Position numbers and translations under genes: made by a program | DNA from: Elusimicrobiota bacterium | GTDB taxonomy: Bacteria > Elusimicrobiota > Elusimicrobia > JACQPE01 | Length of the DNA stretch: 64,000 bases | Direction: 5' to 3' | NCBI GenBank assembly: GCA_016180815.1 | Contig: JACPAN010000020.1 | Coordinates: forward strand, 18,731 to 82,730 | The notes under the pieces: model-generated | Databases searched by the model: none | What the model was told of the DNA's origin: nothing | What the model saw: only the letters and a program-made list of their open reading frames with translations | Shown here: piece by piece, positions 35,170 through 44,070 of the stretch | Position numbering within the stretch: position 1 is the first letter of the stretch | Layout: each line of letters begins with the position of its first letter

Positions 35170-37386
35170 ATGCCCAAGCCCCCAAAGCGTCGACGGAAAA
35201 CCTGGCGGTTTATTTTTTCTTTTTTCACGCTGGCCTCGGCCGGCGTTTCGGCCGGCGCGCTGTATTGGACGCAGGGGCTGGGACCCTTCGGCCGTTGGCT
35301 GGCCGACGGTATGCTTGGTTTATTGGGATGGCCCGCTTATTGTTGGCCGCCTTTTTTCTTTTGGATCGGCCTCAGGGCTTGGAGGGGCAGGACTTCGACC
35401 GGCAGCGATTTGGCTTTTACCGTGGAACATCTGGGCGTGCCTTTGGCCGGGGGTTTTTTGGGCGAGCTCACCTGGGGGCTGTTGATCGCGGGGCAGCAGG
35501 ATATCGCCGGGCATTTGGCTTTGAGCTTAGCCGGCGGGCTCATCAGCCGCATCGGTTTTTTAGGAGCCTGGGGCATGACCGTTTTGGCTTGGGCCGCCTG
35601 GCTTTGGTTTATTTTTGAAATCCCATGGGTGTCGCTGTTGAAAAAAGGGATGCAGGCGCTTTACGCGGATTGGAAGTCCTGGAGAAAAGAACTGCTCGAG
35701 CGCCGGCGTTTGGCCGCGAGCCTTGAACCTAAATTAAAAACAGTCAACGGCGGCGAAACCGCGGTGATAAAAGTCCGGGTTCCGGAAGCGGATGAACCCA
35801 AGGGTCAGGAAACGCCGGTAGCGGCCGTCGCGATCAGCGCGCCCGCGCCCTTGCGCAAAACGGCCAAGGAAAAGCCGGCCGTCGTTGCTGCGCCCGCGCC
35901 TGCCGTCGGCGTTGCCGGCGATTTATCATGGACCCGTCCGCCGCTTGAATTATTGGCCGCCTCGGAACATCGGTCAGGCTCCTGGGCCAAAGAGGACGAA
36001 TTGGTGCGCCGGGGACAGGATTTGGTTTCGGCCTTGGGCAATTTCGAGGTGGCCGTTGAGTTGGACGGCATTGTCCCCGGCCCGGTGGTCACCCGTTACG
36101 ACGTCATCCCCAAGCCGGGCGTCAAGGTCGGGGAAATCGTCAACTTGACCTCGGATATCGCTTTGGCTCTTAAAGTGGGCGGGGTGCGCATCCTGGGACC
36201 CATCGCCGGCCGCGGGGCCATCGGCATCGAGGTGCCCAACCCGCGCCCGACATTGGTGCGCCTGCGCGAAGTCCTGGAGGATCCCGCCATGAACGCGTCC
36301 GGGAGGCTGCCGTTCGCACTGGGACGTTCTGCCTCAGGCGAACCCGTGACCGCGGACTTGACGGACATGCCTCATTTGCTGATCGCCGGAGCCACTAACT
36401 CGGGCAAAAGCGTTTTAATTCATACCCTCGTCGTTTCATTTTTATACAGGCTCACGCCCGATGAATTGAAGTTGGTGCTCATCGATCCCAAGCGTCTGGA
36501 GTTGCCGTTTTATGACCGCATCCCCCATCTATTCAATCCGCGGGTGACGGCGGCCGAAGTCAAAGTGATCACCGATTCCAAAGAGGCCGCCAAAACTTTG
36601 GCCGCGATGGTGGATTTGATGGAGGCGCGCTATGAGCGCCTGGCTCAAAAAAGCGCCAGGAATATCGACGCCTACAACCGGATGGCTAAATCCGACGGAT
36701 TTGCGCCGGAGCCTTATGTGGCGGTGATTATCGACGAATTGGCGGATTTAATGCTAGTGGCCGGTAAAGAGGTGGAAAATTCGATTCAGCGTCTGGCGCA
36801 AATGGCCAGAGCCGTGGGCATTCATCTGGTCTTGGCGACTCAGCGGCCCAGCGTGGACGTCATCACCGGCGTGATCAAGGCGAATCTCCCCGCGCGCATC
36901 GCGCTTCAGGTGGTTTCGAAAATCGACTCCCGCGTCATTTTAGACACCCAGGGCGCGGAGAATCTTCTGGGCGCCGGGGATATGCTGTATCTGGCGTCGG
37001 GCGCTCAACGGCCCGTGCGCATCCAAGGCGCTTACGTGTCGGACGCGGAGATCAACCGCGTGGTGGAGAGATGGGCCAAGCAAGGCCCTCCAAATTATCC
37101 CGAACCGGCCGCGCTTATGGGTCTGCCCGCCAAAGAGGGCCAGGAGGGTCCGGCCTCGAGGGAAGACGCCGAAAACCTTTCCCGCGCGCTTAAACTCGTT
37201 TTGGAGCGCCGCCGCGTGTCTCAAGATTTGCTCAAAGCCCATTTCGGTTCCTCCGCCCGTGCCACGGATATTTTGTCGCGCCTTGAAATCGGCGGCTTCA
37301 TCATGAAGCCTGAGGGAACCAACCGCTGGGAAATTCGATATGATCGGATCGAGGATTATCTTGCCAACAACAAAGTCGACAGCTGA
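35170..37386 (+). CDS. ftsK: DNA translocase FtsK/SpoIIIE
   Basis: A 738-residue protein. The N-terminal 160 residues hold several TM helices. A Pro/Ala linker follows, then the alpha and beta motor domains with Walker A (AGATNSGKSVLIH, about residue 405) and Walker B (VAVIIDELADLMLV, about 518). The C-terminal gamma winged helix (ALKLVLERRRVSQDLLKAHF) reads polar DNA motifs. It pumps chromosome ends through the division septum. The 3' end overlaps the lolA-like gene by 47 nt. Confidence 0.95.
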   Translation: MPKPPKRRRKTWRFIFSFFTLASAGVSAGALYWTQGLGPFGRWLADGMLGLLGWPAYCWPPFFFWIGLRAWRGRTSTGSDLAFTVEHLGVPLAGGFLGELTWGLLIAGQQDIAGHLALSLAGGLISRIGFLGAWGMTVLAWAAWLWFIFEIPWVSLLKKGMQALYADWKSWRKELLERRRLAASLEPKLKTVNGGETAVIKVRVPEADEPKGQETPVAAVAISAPAPLRKTAKEKPAVVAAPAPAVGVAGDLSWTRPPLELLAASEHRSGSWAKEDELVRRGQDLVSALGNFEVAVELDGIVPGPVVTRYDVIPKPGVKVGEIVNLTSDIALALKVGGVRILGPIAGRGAIGIEVPNPRPTLVRLREVLEDPAMNASGRLPFALGRSASGEPVTADLTDMPHLLIAGATNSGKSVLIHTLVVSFLYRLTPDELKLVLIDPKRLELPFYDRIPHLFNPRVTAAEVKVITDSKEAAKTLAAMVDLMEARYERLAQKSARNIDAYNRMAKSDGFAPEPYVAVIIDELADLMLVAGKEVENSIQRLAQMARAVGIHLVLATQRPSVDVITGVIKANLPARIALQVVSKIDSRVILDTQGAENLLGAGDMLYLASGAQRPVRIQGAYVSDAEINRVVERWAKQGPPNYPEPAALMGLPAKEGQEGPASREDAENLSRALKLVLERRRVSQDLLKAHFGSSARATDILSRLEIGGFIMKPEGTNRWEIRYDRIEDYLANNKVDS

Positions 37387-38125
37387 GCGTCCGGCTATTG
37401 TTTTTTGTTTTTGCGCTTTCCTTCTTCTGCCCGCTTTGGGCATCGCGGCCAGCACGGCGACGGCCAATATCGAGCTGAGCACCGGCGCTGTTTTGGCGAA
37501 GATTCAGCAGTTCGATAACTCCATCGAACGCGCGATATTTCGTTTCAACGAGCGGTTTTATCTGGCGCCCACGGGAGAGGAGTCCAAGCTCGACGGCCGG
37601 GTTTATTTCGACCGGATGAACAAGCGCGTTCGCATGGATTACTCCGGCAAGGGCGTCAAGTATAAAGTTTGGTTGGACAAGGGGTTGGTTTTTCTTTACG
37701 ACGAATCGCTCAAGCAACTGGCCATCCGGCGTTGGGATGATTTCACCAAGGTTCATTTCCAGGCGTTCATGAACATCCCGGTATTTTTCGACGTGGGGCG
37801 TTTTATGGATCGCTATGATTTTTCCAGCGTTTCGGCGGAAAAATCTTCGCCCAGGGCCGAGGAGCTGAAGAAAAACAAAACAATGCCCGCGCTTGTGTAT
37901 GTGCGCGCCGATCCAAAAATGAAGGCCGCTCCCTATTATTTGGTTCTGGGCGTCGACGTTGAAACCGGGCAGACCCGGACATTGGATTTGGTGATGCCCA
38001 ATTATGAGGCGAATCTCACCATCTCCGAGATTAAGCCCAAGGCTAAATTCTCTGATAAAATGTTCGATCGCAATTTGCCGTCGGATGTCGCTATTTTGGA
38101 TTTGACGAAAGGAAACGATTTATGA
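37340..38125 (+). CDS. LolA-like periplasmic lipoprotein carrier
   Basis: A 261-residue protein with an N-terminal hydrophobic signal (IVFCFCAFLLLPALGIAAS). Its beta-rich body contains DGRVYFDRMNKRVRMDYSG and a following LVFLYDESLKQL strand, typical of the LolA/LolB fold. It would carry lipoproteins to the outer membrane. The first 20 residues overlap ftsK; a later start is possible but would shorten the signal. Confidence 0.65.
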   Translation: MIGSRIILPTTKSTAERPAIVFCFCAFLLLPALGIAASTATANIELSTGAVLAKIQQFDNSIERAIFRFNERFYLAPTGEESKLDGRVYFDRMNKRVRMDYSGKGVKYKVWLDKGLVFLYDESLKQLAIRRWDDFTKVHFQAFMNIPVFFDVGRFMDRYDFSSVSAEKSSPRAEELKKNKTMPALVYVRADPKMKAAPYYLVLGVDVETGQTRTLDLVMPNYEANLTISEIKPKAKFSDKMFDRNLPSDVAILDLTKGNDL

Positions 38126-39036
38126 CCAAAGAAGAAAAAATTCCGATTCAAACTCCGGCCGTCCCGGCTCCCCTGGCCGTCCACGAGCTGTTGCGCGCCC
38201 GCCGCACGGAGCGCGGCCTGACCATCGAAAAAGTCCGCGACGATACGAAAATCCCCACCAAGTTTTTAAACGCCTTGGAGGAGGCTCGCTACGACGCCTT
38301 CCCCGCCAGGGTGTATTGCCGCGGTTTCTTTTTAAATTACGCCAAGTACCTGGCCCTGGCCAATCCGCCTGAGCTTTGGGAAAAAGTCGAGGGCACTCTT
38401 GAATCGGACCGCCATTCCGTTCCCGTCGAGAAACGAGAGACTAAGCGCCGCCCCCAGGAGCGTATTCAGTCCGCGCCCGGTGAGAATCGAGTCAGGCCCG
38501 ACGGCCCGTGGGAATCGTTCGTTTTATGGGCTCTGGAAGGACAGAATTGGATTTTTGCTTTTTTGGTGCTGCCGGCCTTGCTGGTGGGCTGTTTTTACGG
38601 GGTTTACTCCTATGTTCAGCGTCAGAGCTATCATAGCCAGCCCAGGAGAACCGTCGATGTCAATAAAATCATCGGGCAGACCCCGCCTGCCGGCCGGGAA
38701 CGGCCCGCTCTAGACGGCCCGGGCGGCGGCCATTCGGTGGCCGCTTTGTTTACCCAGGAATTTCAAATGGAATTGGCCACTAAATCCGAACCCACCTGGC
38801 TGCGCGTCGACGTTGATGAGCGCAGGGCCTTTGAGGGGGTTCTTCCCGCTCTTCAAAAACGCTCCTTTCGCGTGAAGGGCGTTTCCAGAATCCGCGTCGG
38901 CAATCCTAAGAGCATGGAAGTGCGCATTAACGGAACGCCGTGGCCTTTCTCCGTCGATGAGCTTGAGCGCACGCCGCTTGAGGCGGAATTCAATCAAAGC
39001 GTGATCGAAGCCAAGCTGGGCACTAAAAAGCCTTAG
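38122..39036 (+). CDS. RodZ-like helix-turn-helix membrane protein
   Basis: A 304-residue protein. The cytoplasmic HTH is at 18-85 (LLRARRTERGLTIEKV, IPTKFLNALEEARYDAFP). A basic linker follows, then one TM helix (about 145-165, IFAFLVLPALLVGCFYGVY) and a periplasmic beta domain of the DUF4115 type. RodZ links MreB filaments to the wall-synthesis machine. The gene overlaps the lolA-like gene by 4 nt. Confidence 0.75.
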   Translation: MTKEEKIPIQTPAVPAPLAVHELLRARRTERGLTIEKVRDDTKIPTKFLNALEEARYDAFPARVYCRGFFLNYAKYLALANPPELWEKVEGTLESDRHSVPVEKRETKRRPQERIQSAPGENRVRPDGPWESFVLWALEGQNWIFAFLVLPALLVGCFYGVYSYVQRQSYHSQPRRTVDVNKIIGQTPPAGRERPALDGPGGGHSVAALFTQEFQMELATKSEPTWLRVDVDERRAFEGVLPALQKRSFRVKGVSRIRVGNPKSMEVRINGTPWPFSVDELERTPLEAEFNQSVIEAKLGTKKP

Positions 39037-39050
39037 GTCCGGTTTTGTCC

Positions 39051-39635
39051 ATGAGGGCGAACCTGCCCAATCAGCTCACCCTAAGCCGCGTTTTTTTAGG
39101 CCTCTTGTTTTGTTTTTTTGTGTTGCAAGGCGGGCTTGTCTATCTGTCGCTGGCCGCCTTGACCGTGGTGGCTGCTTTCATTTCCGATTTGCTCGATGGG
39201 CATCTCGCGCGGCGCTGGAGAGTCGTGTCTCATTTCGGGATTTGTTTCGATCCGGTTGTGGATAAAGTGTTCGTCTTATCGGCCTTTGCGGCTTTGGTGG
39301 CGTTGCCTAAATCGAATTTGCCTGTTTTTCCATTGATTTTGATCATGATGCGGGAGCTGTTGGTTTTGGGGTTGAGGGTGATTCTGTTGGTGTCTTCGAG
39401 CGGATTGCTGCCGGCGGAGCGTTTCGGAAAAATAAAGGCCGCGATTCAATTCAGCCTGATTCTGGCGGTGAACCTGGCTTTGCTGGGCGGCGCGCCGCCC
39501 AAGACGCACGAGCATTTGGGGACGGCCTTTTGGTTGGTCGGTTTTTTGACGGTGATCAGCGGCATCCCTTACTTTTGGAAAAATCGCGAGGCGCTTCGGC
39601 GCGCCTGGGCCTCGTCAACAAAAAAACAAAATTGA
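39051..39635 (+). CDS. pgsA: CDP-diacylglycerol-glycerol-3-phosphate phosphatidyltransferase
   Basis: A 194-residue membrane protein with PNQLTLSRVFLG at the start and the CDP-alcohol phosphatidyltransferase motif (SDLLDGHLARRW...FGICFDPVVDK), including the D-G-x2-A-R-x8-G-x3-D-x3-D pattern. It makes phosphatidylglycerophosphate. ATG 39051 fits; TTG 39045 is an alternative. It converges on pgpA, which encodes the next step, with a 21-nt overlap. Confidence 0.92.
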   Translation: MRANLPNQLTLSRVFLGLLFCFFVLQGGLVYLSLAALTVVAAFISDLLDGHLARRWRVVSHFGICFDPVVDKVFVLSAFAALVALPKSNLPVFPLILIMMRELLVLGLRVILLVSSSGLLPAERFGKIKAAIQFSLILAVNLALLGGAPPKTHEHLGTAFWLVGFLTVISGIPYFWKNREALRRAWASSTKKQN

Positions 39636-40154
39636 CGCCAGGATCAGCGCCGTCAGCCATCCTGCGGCGACATCGTCCATCATGCAGCCCAAGCCTCCCG
39701 GCAGCTCTTCGAGACGCCGGATGCCCAGCGGCTTGAACACGTCAAGCAACCGAAAGCCGATGAAGGCCGCAATCAAAACCCAGGCCTGTTTCGGCAGGAA
39801 AACAACGGACCAAAGATACCCGGCGAACTCATCAATGACCACACGGGGGTCATCTTCCTGGCCGTAGTACGCTTGAGCTCCTTGAGCCGCGGCCACGCCC
39901 GCCAGGGTGACGGCCGCAGCCAAAAGCGCGGCCGCCCAGGCGCCAAGGGGCGGCATCGCTATCCAGGCGGCCAGGGCCAAGGCGCTGCCGATTAAGCCGC
40001 AGCCCTTGCCCAGTTTAAAGCGGATATTGCGGGTGTGCCGGTAAAGCAGATGACTTAAAAAGAAGCCGCTGGCCAAAAAAGCCGCCAGCATGACCGCTGC
40101 GCCGTGCGTTCGGGGAGCCGGGTTTTTCAAAAAACTCCTACCACCGGCTTTCAA
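39615..40154 (-). CDS. pgpA: Phosphatidylglycerophosphatase A
   Basis: A 179-residue protein with the PgpA signature: DDPRVVIDEFAGYLW, FRLLDVFKPLGIRR and PGGLGCMMDDVAAGW. It dephosphorylates phosphatidylglycerophosphate to phosphatidylglycerol. It is convergent and overlapping with pgsA, so the pathway pair is kept together on opposite strands. Confidence 0.9.
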   Translation of the reverse strand: MKAGGRSFLKNPAPRTHGAAVMLAAFLASGFFLSHLLYRHTRNIRFKLGKGCGLIGSALALAAWIAMPPLGAWAAALLAAAVTLAGVAAAQGAQAYYGQEDDPRVVIDEFAGYLWSVVFLPKQAWVLIAAFIGFRLLDVFKPLGIRRLEELPGGLGCMMDDVAAGWLTALILASILFFC

Positions 40155-40180
40155 GGGCTGTTAGAATTAGGTGAGACTTC

Positions 40181-41155
40181 ATGAATAAACAAGGCATGGC
40201 TTCGATAGCCATTCTATCCCTTGTGGTTTTGGGCCAGGCGGCTGCGGCCTCCACCTCAACGGACACAGCCCATCCGCTTGATTATTACCACGATTGGTAC
40301 AAAGACTATTTCTATCAGGCAGACATGGGCAGGACCTTTGCCTTTAAAGTGTTGGCGTTTCGGCCGGACAATACGGTATTGGCCGTTTCCTTCCCGGAAT
40401 GGCTGTTCTGGAAGCCCATGCAGCCGCCGCCTTCCGGTCTGATGCTGACGCCTGCGGCTTATCGCCGGATTCCTTTGTACGACTCCGACGCCAGCGCCTC
40501 AAGCAAGCTGTTGCCGGTCAATGTCGATATTTTGGCGAGCTACTATATCGGCCGGCTCTACAGTTACAATCGTTTAGAAGAGCTGACCAGTACGAGAAGA
40601 AGTTTGTTTTCGCGCATCGGCGTCATGTTTTGGCAGGTTGACGCCAAGGTCATTTTGGAGCGGGAGGGTCCCTTGCTGCCCGAACTGGCCGTGGGAATGG
40701 AAAGTTCCATGATGCTTAACAACGCGCCCGCGCCCAGCGTTTCCGCCGCTCCGGGCGTCACGCTGACCACCAAAGAAAAGAACAGGACGTTCAACGGCTT
40801 GTTTCTGGTGGCCAGCAAAAATTTTGGATGGTTTAATCCGTCATTAGGATGGGTGCAAGGCGACTCGCCGTCGAAGCTTATTTATTTGAGCGAGTTTTTG
40901 ACCAGGGATTCCGACGCGAAGTCCGGGTACTTCGGCGGCGTTGTGTTAAAGCTGGGCCGCCGCTTTGCGCTTAAGGGAGAGCTTATTCGTCCCGTTGGAG
41001 TCAAAGCTGCGCCCTACTTGATTAATCTTCAGGTGGGCCAGGCGCTGCATGCCAATTTTGATTTGGCCTATTTGGCTTATGAAAGGGGCTATGAAGTCAT
41101 GGCCCATATTAATTTCCGTTATACGTTCTACCCGGCTACCGCCGGGAAGAAGTGA
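40181..41155 (+). CDS. Predicted outer-membrane or secreted beta-rich protein (324 aa)
   Basis: Signal peptide (ASIAILSLVVLGQAAAAS) followed by alternating beta strands to the end. The last residues, HINFRYTFYPATAGKK, have an aromatic-rich final strand like outer-membrane barrels, though the C-terminus is not an exact terminal Phe. No named family is recognised. AGGTGAGA precedes the ATG. It is divergent from pgpA, and its 3' end overlaps nth by 20 nt. Confidence 0.5.
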   Translation: MNKQGMASIAILSLVVLGQAAAASTSTDTAHPLDYYHDWYKDYFYQADMGRTFAFKVLAFRPDNTVLAVSFPEWLFWKPMQPPPSGLMLTPAAYRRIPLYDSDASASSKLLPVNVDILASYYIGRLYSYNRLEELTSTRRSLFSRIGVMFWQVDAKVILEREGPLLPELAVGMESSMMLNNAPAPSVSAAPGVTLTTKEKNRTFNGLFLVASKNFGWFNPSLGWVQGDSPSKLIYLSEFLTRDSDAKSGYFGGVVLKLGRRFALKGELIRPVGVKAAPYLINLQVGQALHANFDLAYLAYERGYEVMAHINFRYTFYPATAGKK

Positions 41156-41795
41156 CGCCGACTTTCGGGCACAAATCCGCCAGCCGGCATTGACCGCATA
41201 GCGCTTTGGGCGCGCGGCAGACGGCGCGGCCGTGCTCCTTCATGAAATAGGTGATTTTAACCCAGTAGTTTTTTGGCAGGATGTTCATTAAGTCCTGTTC
41301 GATTTTTTTGGGGTCCGTGTTTTTGGAAAAGCCCAGGCGATTGGCCAGCCGGATCACATGCGTGTCCACCACAACCCCGATGACTTTGTTGAAGGCATTG
41401 ATCAAGACGGCGTTGGCGCTTTTTCTGCCGATGCCGGGCAGTTCGATCAGCGCTTCCATGGTCTGCGGCACCCGTCCGTTATGTTTTTGCGCAATGATCG
41501 CGCAGGCTTTGTGAATATTTTTGGATTTTGTGTTTGAGAAATTAATGCCGGCGATATAGCGTTGAATTTCTTCGGGCGTCGAACGCGCGTAGTCTTGGGC
41601 GGTTTTAAACCGGGCGAAGAGCTTAGGGGTGGCCGCATTGACCGCCTGGTCGCGGGTTTGCGCCGACAGAACCACCGCAACCAACAGCTCAAGCGGATTT
41701 GAAAAATTCAGATAATAATGGGCGCCGGGGTAAAGCTTGTCGAAGCGCTTGAGGATGGCGCGTGTTTGTCGATTCGAAATCGCCGCTTTCGCCAT
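41136..41795 (-). CDS. nth: Endonuclease III
   Basis: A 219-residue enzyme with the helix-hairpin-helix LPGIGRKSANAVL carrying the catalytic Lys, the catalytic Asp in VVDTHVIRLANRLG, and a C-terminal [4Fe-4S] loop C-x6-C-x2-C-x5-C (CRAPKALCGQCRLADLC). It removes oxidised pyrimidines. ATG at 41795 fits the family start. That start codon touches the start codon of the divergent SDR gene. Confidence 0.94.
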   Translation of the reverse strand: MAKAAISNRQTRAILKRFDKLYPGAHYYLNFSNPLELLVAVVLSAQTRDQAVNAATPKLFARFKTAQDYARSTPEEIQRYIAGINFSNTKSKNIHKACAIIAQKHNGRVPQTMEALIELPGIGRKSANAVLINAFNKVIGVVVDTHVIRLANRLGFSKNTDPKKIEQDLMNILPKNYWVKITYFMKEHGRAVCRAPKALCGQCRLADLCPKVGVTSSRR

Positions 41796-42524
41796 ATGAA
41801 AATTGAAAATTCGGTTATAGCAATTACCGGCGCGGGCCGAGGCATGGGCCGCGCTTATGCTTCCTGCTTCGCCAAGGCGGGCGCGCGGCTTAGCCTTTGC
41901 GCCAGAACCGCCGCCGACCTTGAGTCCGCGGCTCAAGAAGCCGTCAAGCGTTCTTCCCTTGGCCGCGACGCTGTTTTAACCCAAATCCTTGATATCACCG
42001 ATCGCCAAGGCGCCGTCCAATGGATTCGCGAAACCGTCCGCCGCTTTGGGCGCATCGATGTTTTGATCAATAACGCCGGGCTCTTGGGCGCGCGCGCCCC
42101 GCTTTACGATTACCCGGAGGATGTTTGGAAAAGCGTGATGGACGCCAATGTGAACGGCCTTTTTTGGGTGACCAAAGCCTGTTTAAAAGAAACCATGCTC
42201 AAGCAAGGATCCGGTTTAATCGTCAATATTTCAAGCGGGGTCGGCCGCGTTGGTAAGCCCAATTGGGGCGCTTATGCCGCGAGTAAATTCGCTTTGGAAG
42301 GCATAAATCAGGTATTGGCCAATGAACTTCGGGAGAAAGGCATTATTTCCATCGCGTTTAATCCCGAAGGAACGCGCACGAAAATGCGCGCCGACGCTTA
42401 CCCGCAGGAAGACCCTGAAACCTTGAAGACGCCGGAACAATTGGCCGAGGTTCTGGCCAAATTCATCCCGCGCCTTACCATCAATGATTCGGGAAAATCC
42501 TTTGACTACAAAGATATTCAGTAG
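41796..42524 (+). CDS. Short-chain dehydrogenase/reductase
   Basis: A 242-residue classical SDR: cofactor loop ITGAGRGMGRAYA, NNAG, the catalytic Ser in VNISSGVG and the YAASK motif. The substrate cannot be told. ATG 41796 is directly next to the divergent nth start; an in-frame upstream codon would place the start inside nth. No ribosome site is visible. Confidence 0.85.
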   Translation: MKIENSVIAITGAGRGMGRAYASCFAKAGARLSLCARTAADLESAAQEAVKRSSLGRDAVLTQILDITDRQGAVQWIRETVRRFGRIDVLINNAGLLGARAPLYDYPEDVWKSVMDANVNGLFWVTKACLKETMLKQGSGLIVNISSGVGRVGKPNWGAYAASKFALEGINQVLANELREKGIISIAFNPEGTRTKMRADAYPQEDPETLKTPEQLAEVLAKFIPRLTINDSGKSFDYKDIQ

Positions 42525-43098
42525 GCTCGGGGCCGCGGTTTTTTTAGGCGCGCTCGGTTTCTCGGCCCTGATCGCCTTCTCCAAGGAACCGGATCGCTTG
42601 GACCAAATCGAAGCCAAAGTGGTGTCCGTGATGCCGGATGCCGAAGGCAAGGGTTGGCTGGTGATTTTAGCCCCTAAAACCTTGGATATTTCAAATATGG
42701 CGCCCCGCCGTAAGAAAAAATACAAATACCCTCAGAAAGTGCTGGTCATCGGCGTGGGCATGTCCGAAGGGACGTCGATTTTTTACGCCGTCGCCAAAAA
42801 AACATCGATCCGTCCCTTGACGCATGAACTCTTTTCCAAGTTCATGAATCAGGCCGGCGTCCGGCTTCTTTCTTGCCTGATTCATACGGTTTCCGGCAAT
42901 ACTTTTTTCGCCAGGCTCGATTGGACGCTGGGGGATAAAAAATACTCCACCGATGCCCGCCCTTCGGATGCCATGGCTCTGGCCTTAAGGTCAAAAGCCA
43001 AAATCTACGTTCTCAGGAAGGTCTTCGAGGAAAACGGCTTGGATTGGCCGCCGGATAAGGATAAATTCAAGGACGCGCCCCGCGAAGGGCCTCTTTAA
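42484..43098 (+). CDS. Membrane-anchored or exported BFN-domain (bifunctional nuclease family) protein
   Basis: A 204-residue protein. An N-terminal hydrophobic segment (GAAVFLGALGFSALIAF) precedes a BFN/DUF151 domain. That domain shows RPLTHELFSKFMNQAGVRLLS and the conserved ARPSDAMALALRSKA. BFN proteins are reported to have nuclease activity in a few cases. The export signal on this one is unusual. The 5' end overlaps the SDR by 41 nt; a later in-frame TTG (42502) is possible. Confidence 0.75.
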   Translation: MIRENPLTTKIFSRLGAAVFLGALGFSALIAFSKEPDRLDQIEAKVVSVMPDAEGKGWLVILAPKTLDISNMAPRRKKKYKYPQKVLVIGVGMSEGTSIFYAVAKKTSIRPLTHELFSKFMNQAGVRLLSCLIHTVSGNTFFARLDWTLGDKKYSTDARPSDAMALALRSKAKIYVLRKVFEENGLDWPPDKDKFKDAPREGPL

Positions 43099-43123
43099 CC
43101 CCTAAATCCTTATCCTGTATACT
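43094..43123 (+). promoter_or_regulatory. Promoter of the ferredoxin gene
   Basis: TTTAAC (43094-43099), an 18-bp gap and the extended -10 TGTATACT (43116-43123). The -10 ends 6 nt before the ATG at 43130, so a leaderless mRNA is expected. Confidence 0.5.
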
Positions 43124-43129
43124 TAGGTT

Positions 43130-43579
43130 ATGCCGGCTCAAATGAACCCCCAGCGCCGCGCCGCTCTCGTTAAAGGGGCGTCCAAGGCGAAGATTAAAGC
43201 CCTGGTCAATCTCAACGCCTGCACCGGCTGCGAGGTCTGCATCGCGGTCTGCCCGGTGCCCACCTGCATCGAAAAATTCGGCGAATCACCGGAAAACTGG
43301 GGCGTTTATGTCAACTACGACATCTGTATTGGGTGCATGCTCTGCGTCAAAGACTGCCCGTGGGACACGATACGTATGGTTCCGACCGATTCAATCAAGG
43401 AACACAAAACAAGTTTAGACAGCCAACTCACCCACGATCACGCCATTTTCAGCAACCCCCAAGTTGTCGAGGGAGAACTGCGAACCTTCGTCGGGAAACC
43501 CCCATTTAACAACCCCCAGGTTGAGCAACTTTTCCAGAAACAAAACCCCCAAGTGCCCAACTTGATGGGGCCCAAGTAG
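43130..43579 (+). CDS. 2[4Fe-4S] ferredoxin-like protein; insertion site of the defence island
   Basis: A 149-residue protein with two cluster motifs: CTGCEVCIAVCPVPTC and CIGCMLCVKDCPW. A non-conserved 70-residue C-terminal extension follows, ending in VPNLMGPK. It probably transfers electrons in the cytoplasm, but its partner is unknown. The 3' part of the gene (from 43350) is repeated at 51122-51350, so an element appears to have entered here and restored the coding end. Confidence 0.85.
   Translation: MPAQMNPQRRAALVKGASKAKIKALVNLNACTGCEVCIAVCPVPTCIEKFGESPENWGVYVNYDICIGCMLCVKDCPWDTIRMVPTDSIKEHKTSLDSQLTHDHAIFSNPQVVEGELRTFVGKPPFNNPQVEQLFQKQNPQVPNLMGPK
43350..43579. repeat. Left copy of the att-like ferredoxin 3'-end repeat
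   Basis: About 230 bp shared with 51122-51350. The longest identical run is 49 bp (43403-43451 = 51174-51222). The two copies have diverged elsewhere, so the event is not recent or the element brought its own version. Confidence 0.75.
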
Positions 43580-43621
43580 ACCTGGCCGATATTGCGGAAT
43601 GTTGCCGAATGTTGCTCAAAT

Positions 43622-43645
43622 GGGCAGCAAAGCGGGCAGCAAAAG
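43622..43645. repeat. Paired 12-nt tandem repeat, copy a
   Basis: GGGCAGCAAAGC followed at once by GGGCAGCAAAAG, 42 nt after the ferredoxin stop. The shared core is AGCAAA with 12-nt spacing. Similar pairs occur at 51077, 51404 and 52481. The stretch 43580-43812 otherwise holds only the hairpins listed next. Confidence 0.6.
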
Positions 43646-43749
43646 TGCTACCCAAAAGGGCACATGGAAAGGGGGTGGGTAGCAGGGTTTTTGCGCTCTT
43701 CCTGAGGTCAACGCAAAAATCTGTGATCTCTTGAGGGTTAAGCCTTAAA

Positions 43750-43794
43750 CCAAAAGAGCAAGGCTTTTGGCTTACATTTTACAGACCTGTAAAA
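43750..43794. repeat. Hairpin and palindrome upstream of the excisionase-like gene
   Basis: CCAAAAG / CTTTTGG (43750-43770) is followed by the palindrome TTTTACAG-AC-CTGTAAAA (43777-43794). The latter lies 19 nt before the start codon of the small HTH gene and looks like an operator or weak terminator. Confidence 0.45.
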
Positions 43795-43812
43795 ATTTTA
43801 TTAAATGAAGCA

Positions 43813-44034
43813 ATGTCGATAAAAGTTGCCGTAACCCCCAACGATATCTTGAGTACCACCGAGGTGTGTGAACTTTTGGGGATTACAAGACAAACCCTGT
43901 ATTCTTGGATGGACCAAAATAGGATTAAACCCTGGAAGCGAACCGGCGGAGGAGCCACTTGGATTTTTTTACGTTGGGACGCAGAAAAACTAAAGGGAAA
44001 AAAATATAAGCTGGAACCACAGCCCAACAACTAA
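43813..44034 (+). CDS. Small HTH protein, excisionase-like
   Basis: A 73-residue protein with a MerR/HTH_17-type fold: STTEVCELLGITRQTLYSWM, then a wing with WKRTGGGATWIFLRWD. Such proteins act as excisionases or small regulators in integrated elements. Its place at the left edge of the island supports that, but no integrase is left in the window. Confidence 0.6.
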   Translation: MSIKVAVTPNDILSTTEVCELLGITRQTLYSWMDQNRIKPWKRTGGGATWIFLRWDAEKLKGKKYKLEPQPNN

Positions 44035-44070
44035 AAAGCTTAAGTCTTCGTTGACGTTTTATTAATATTT

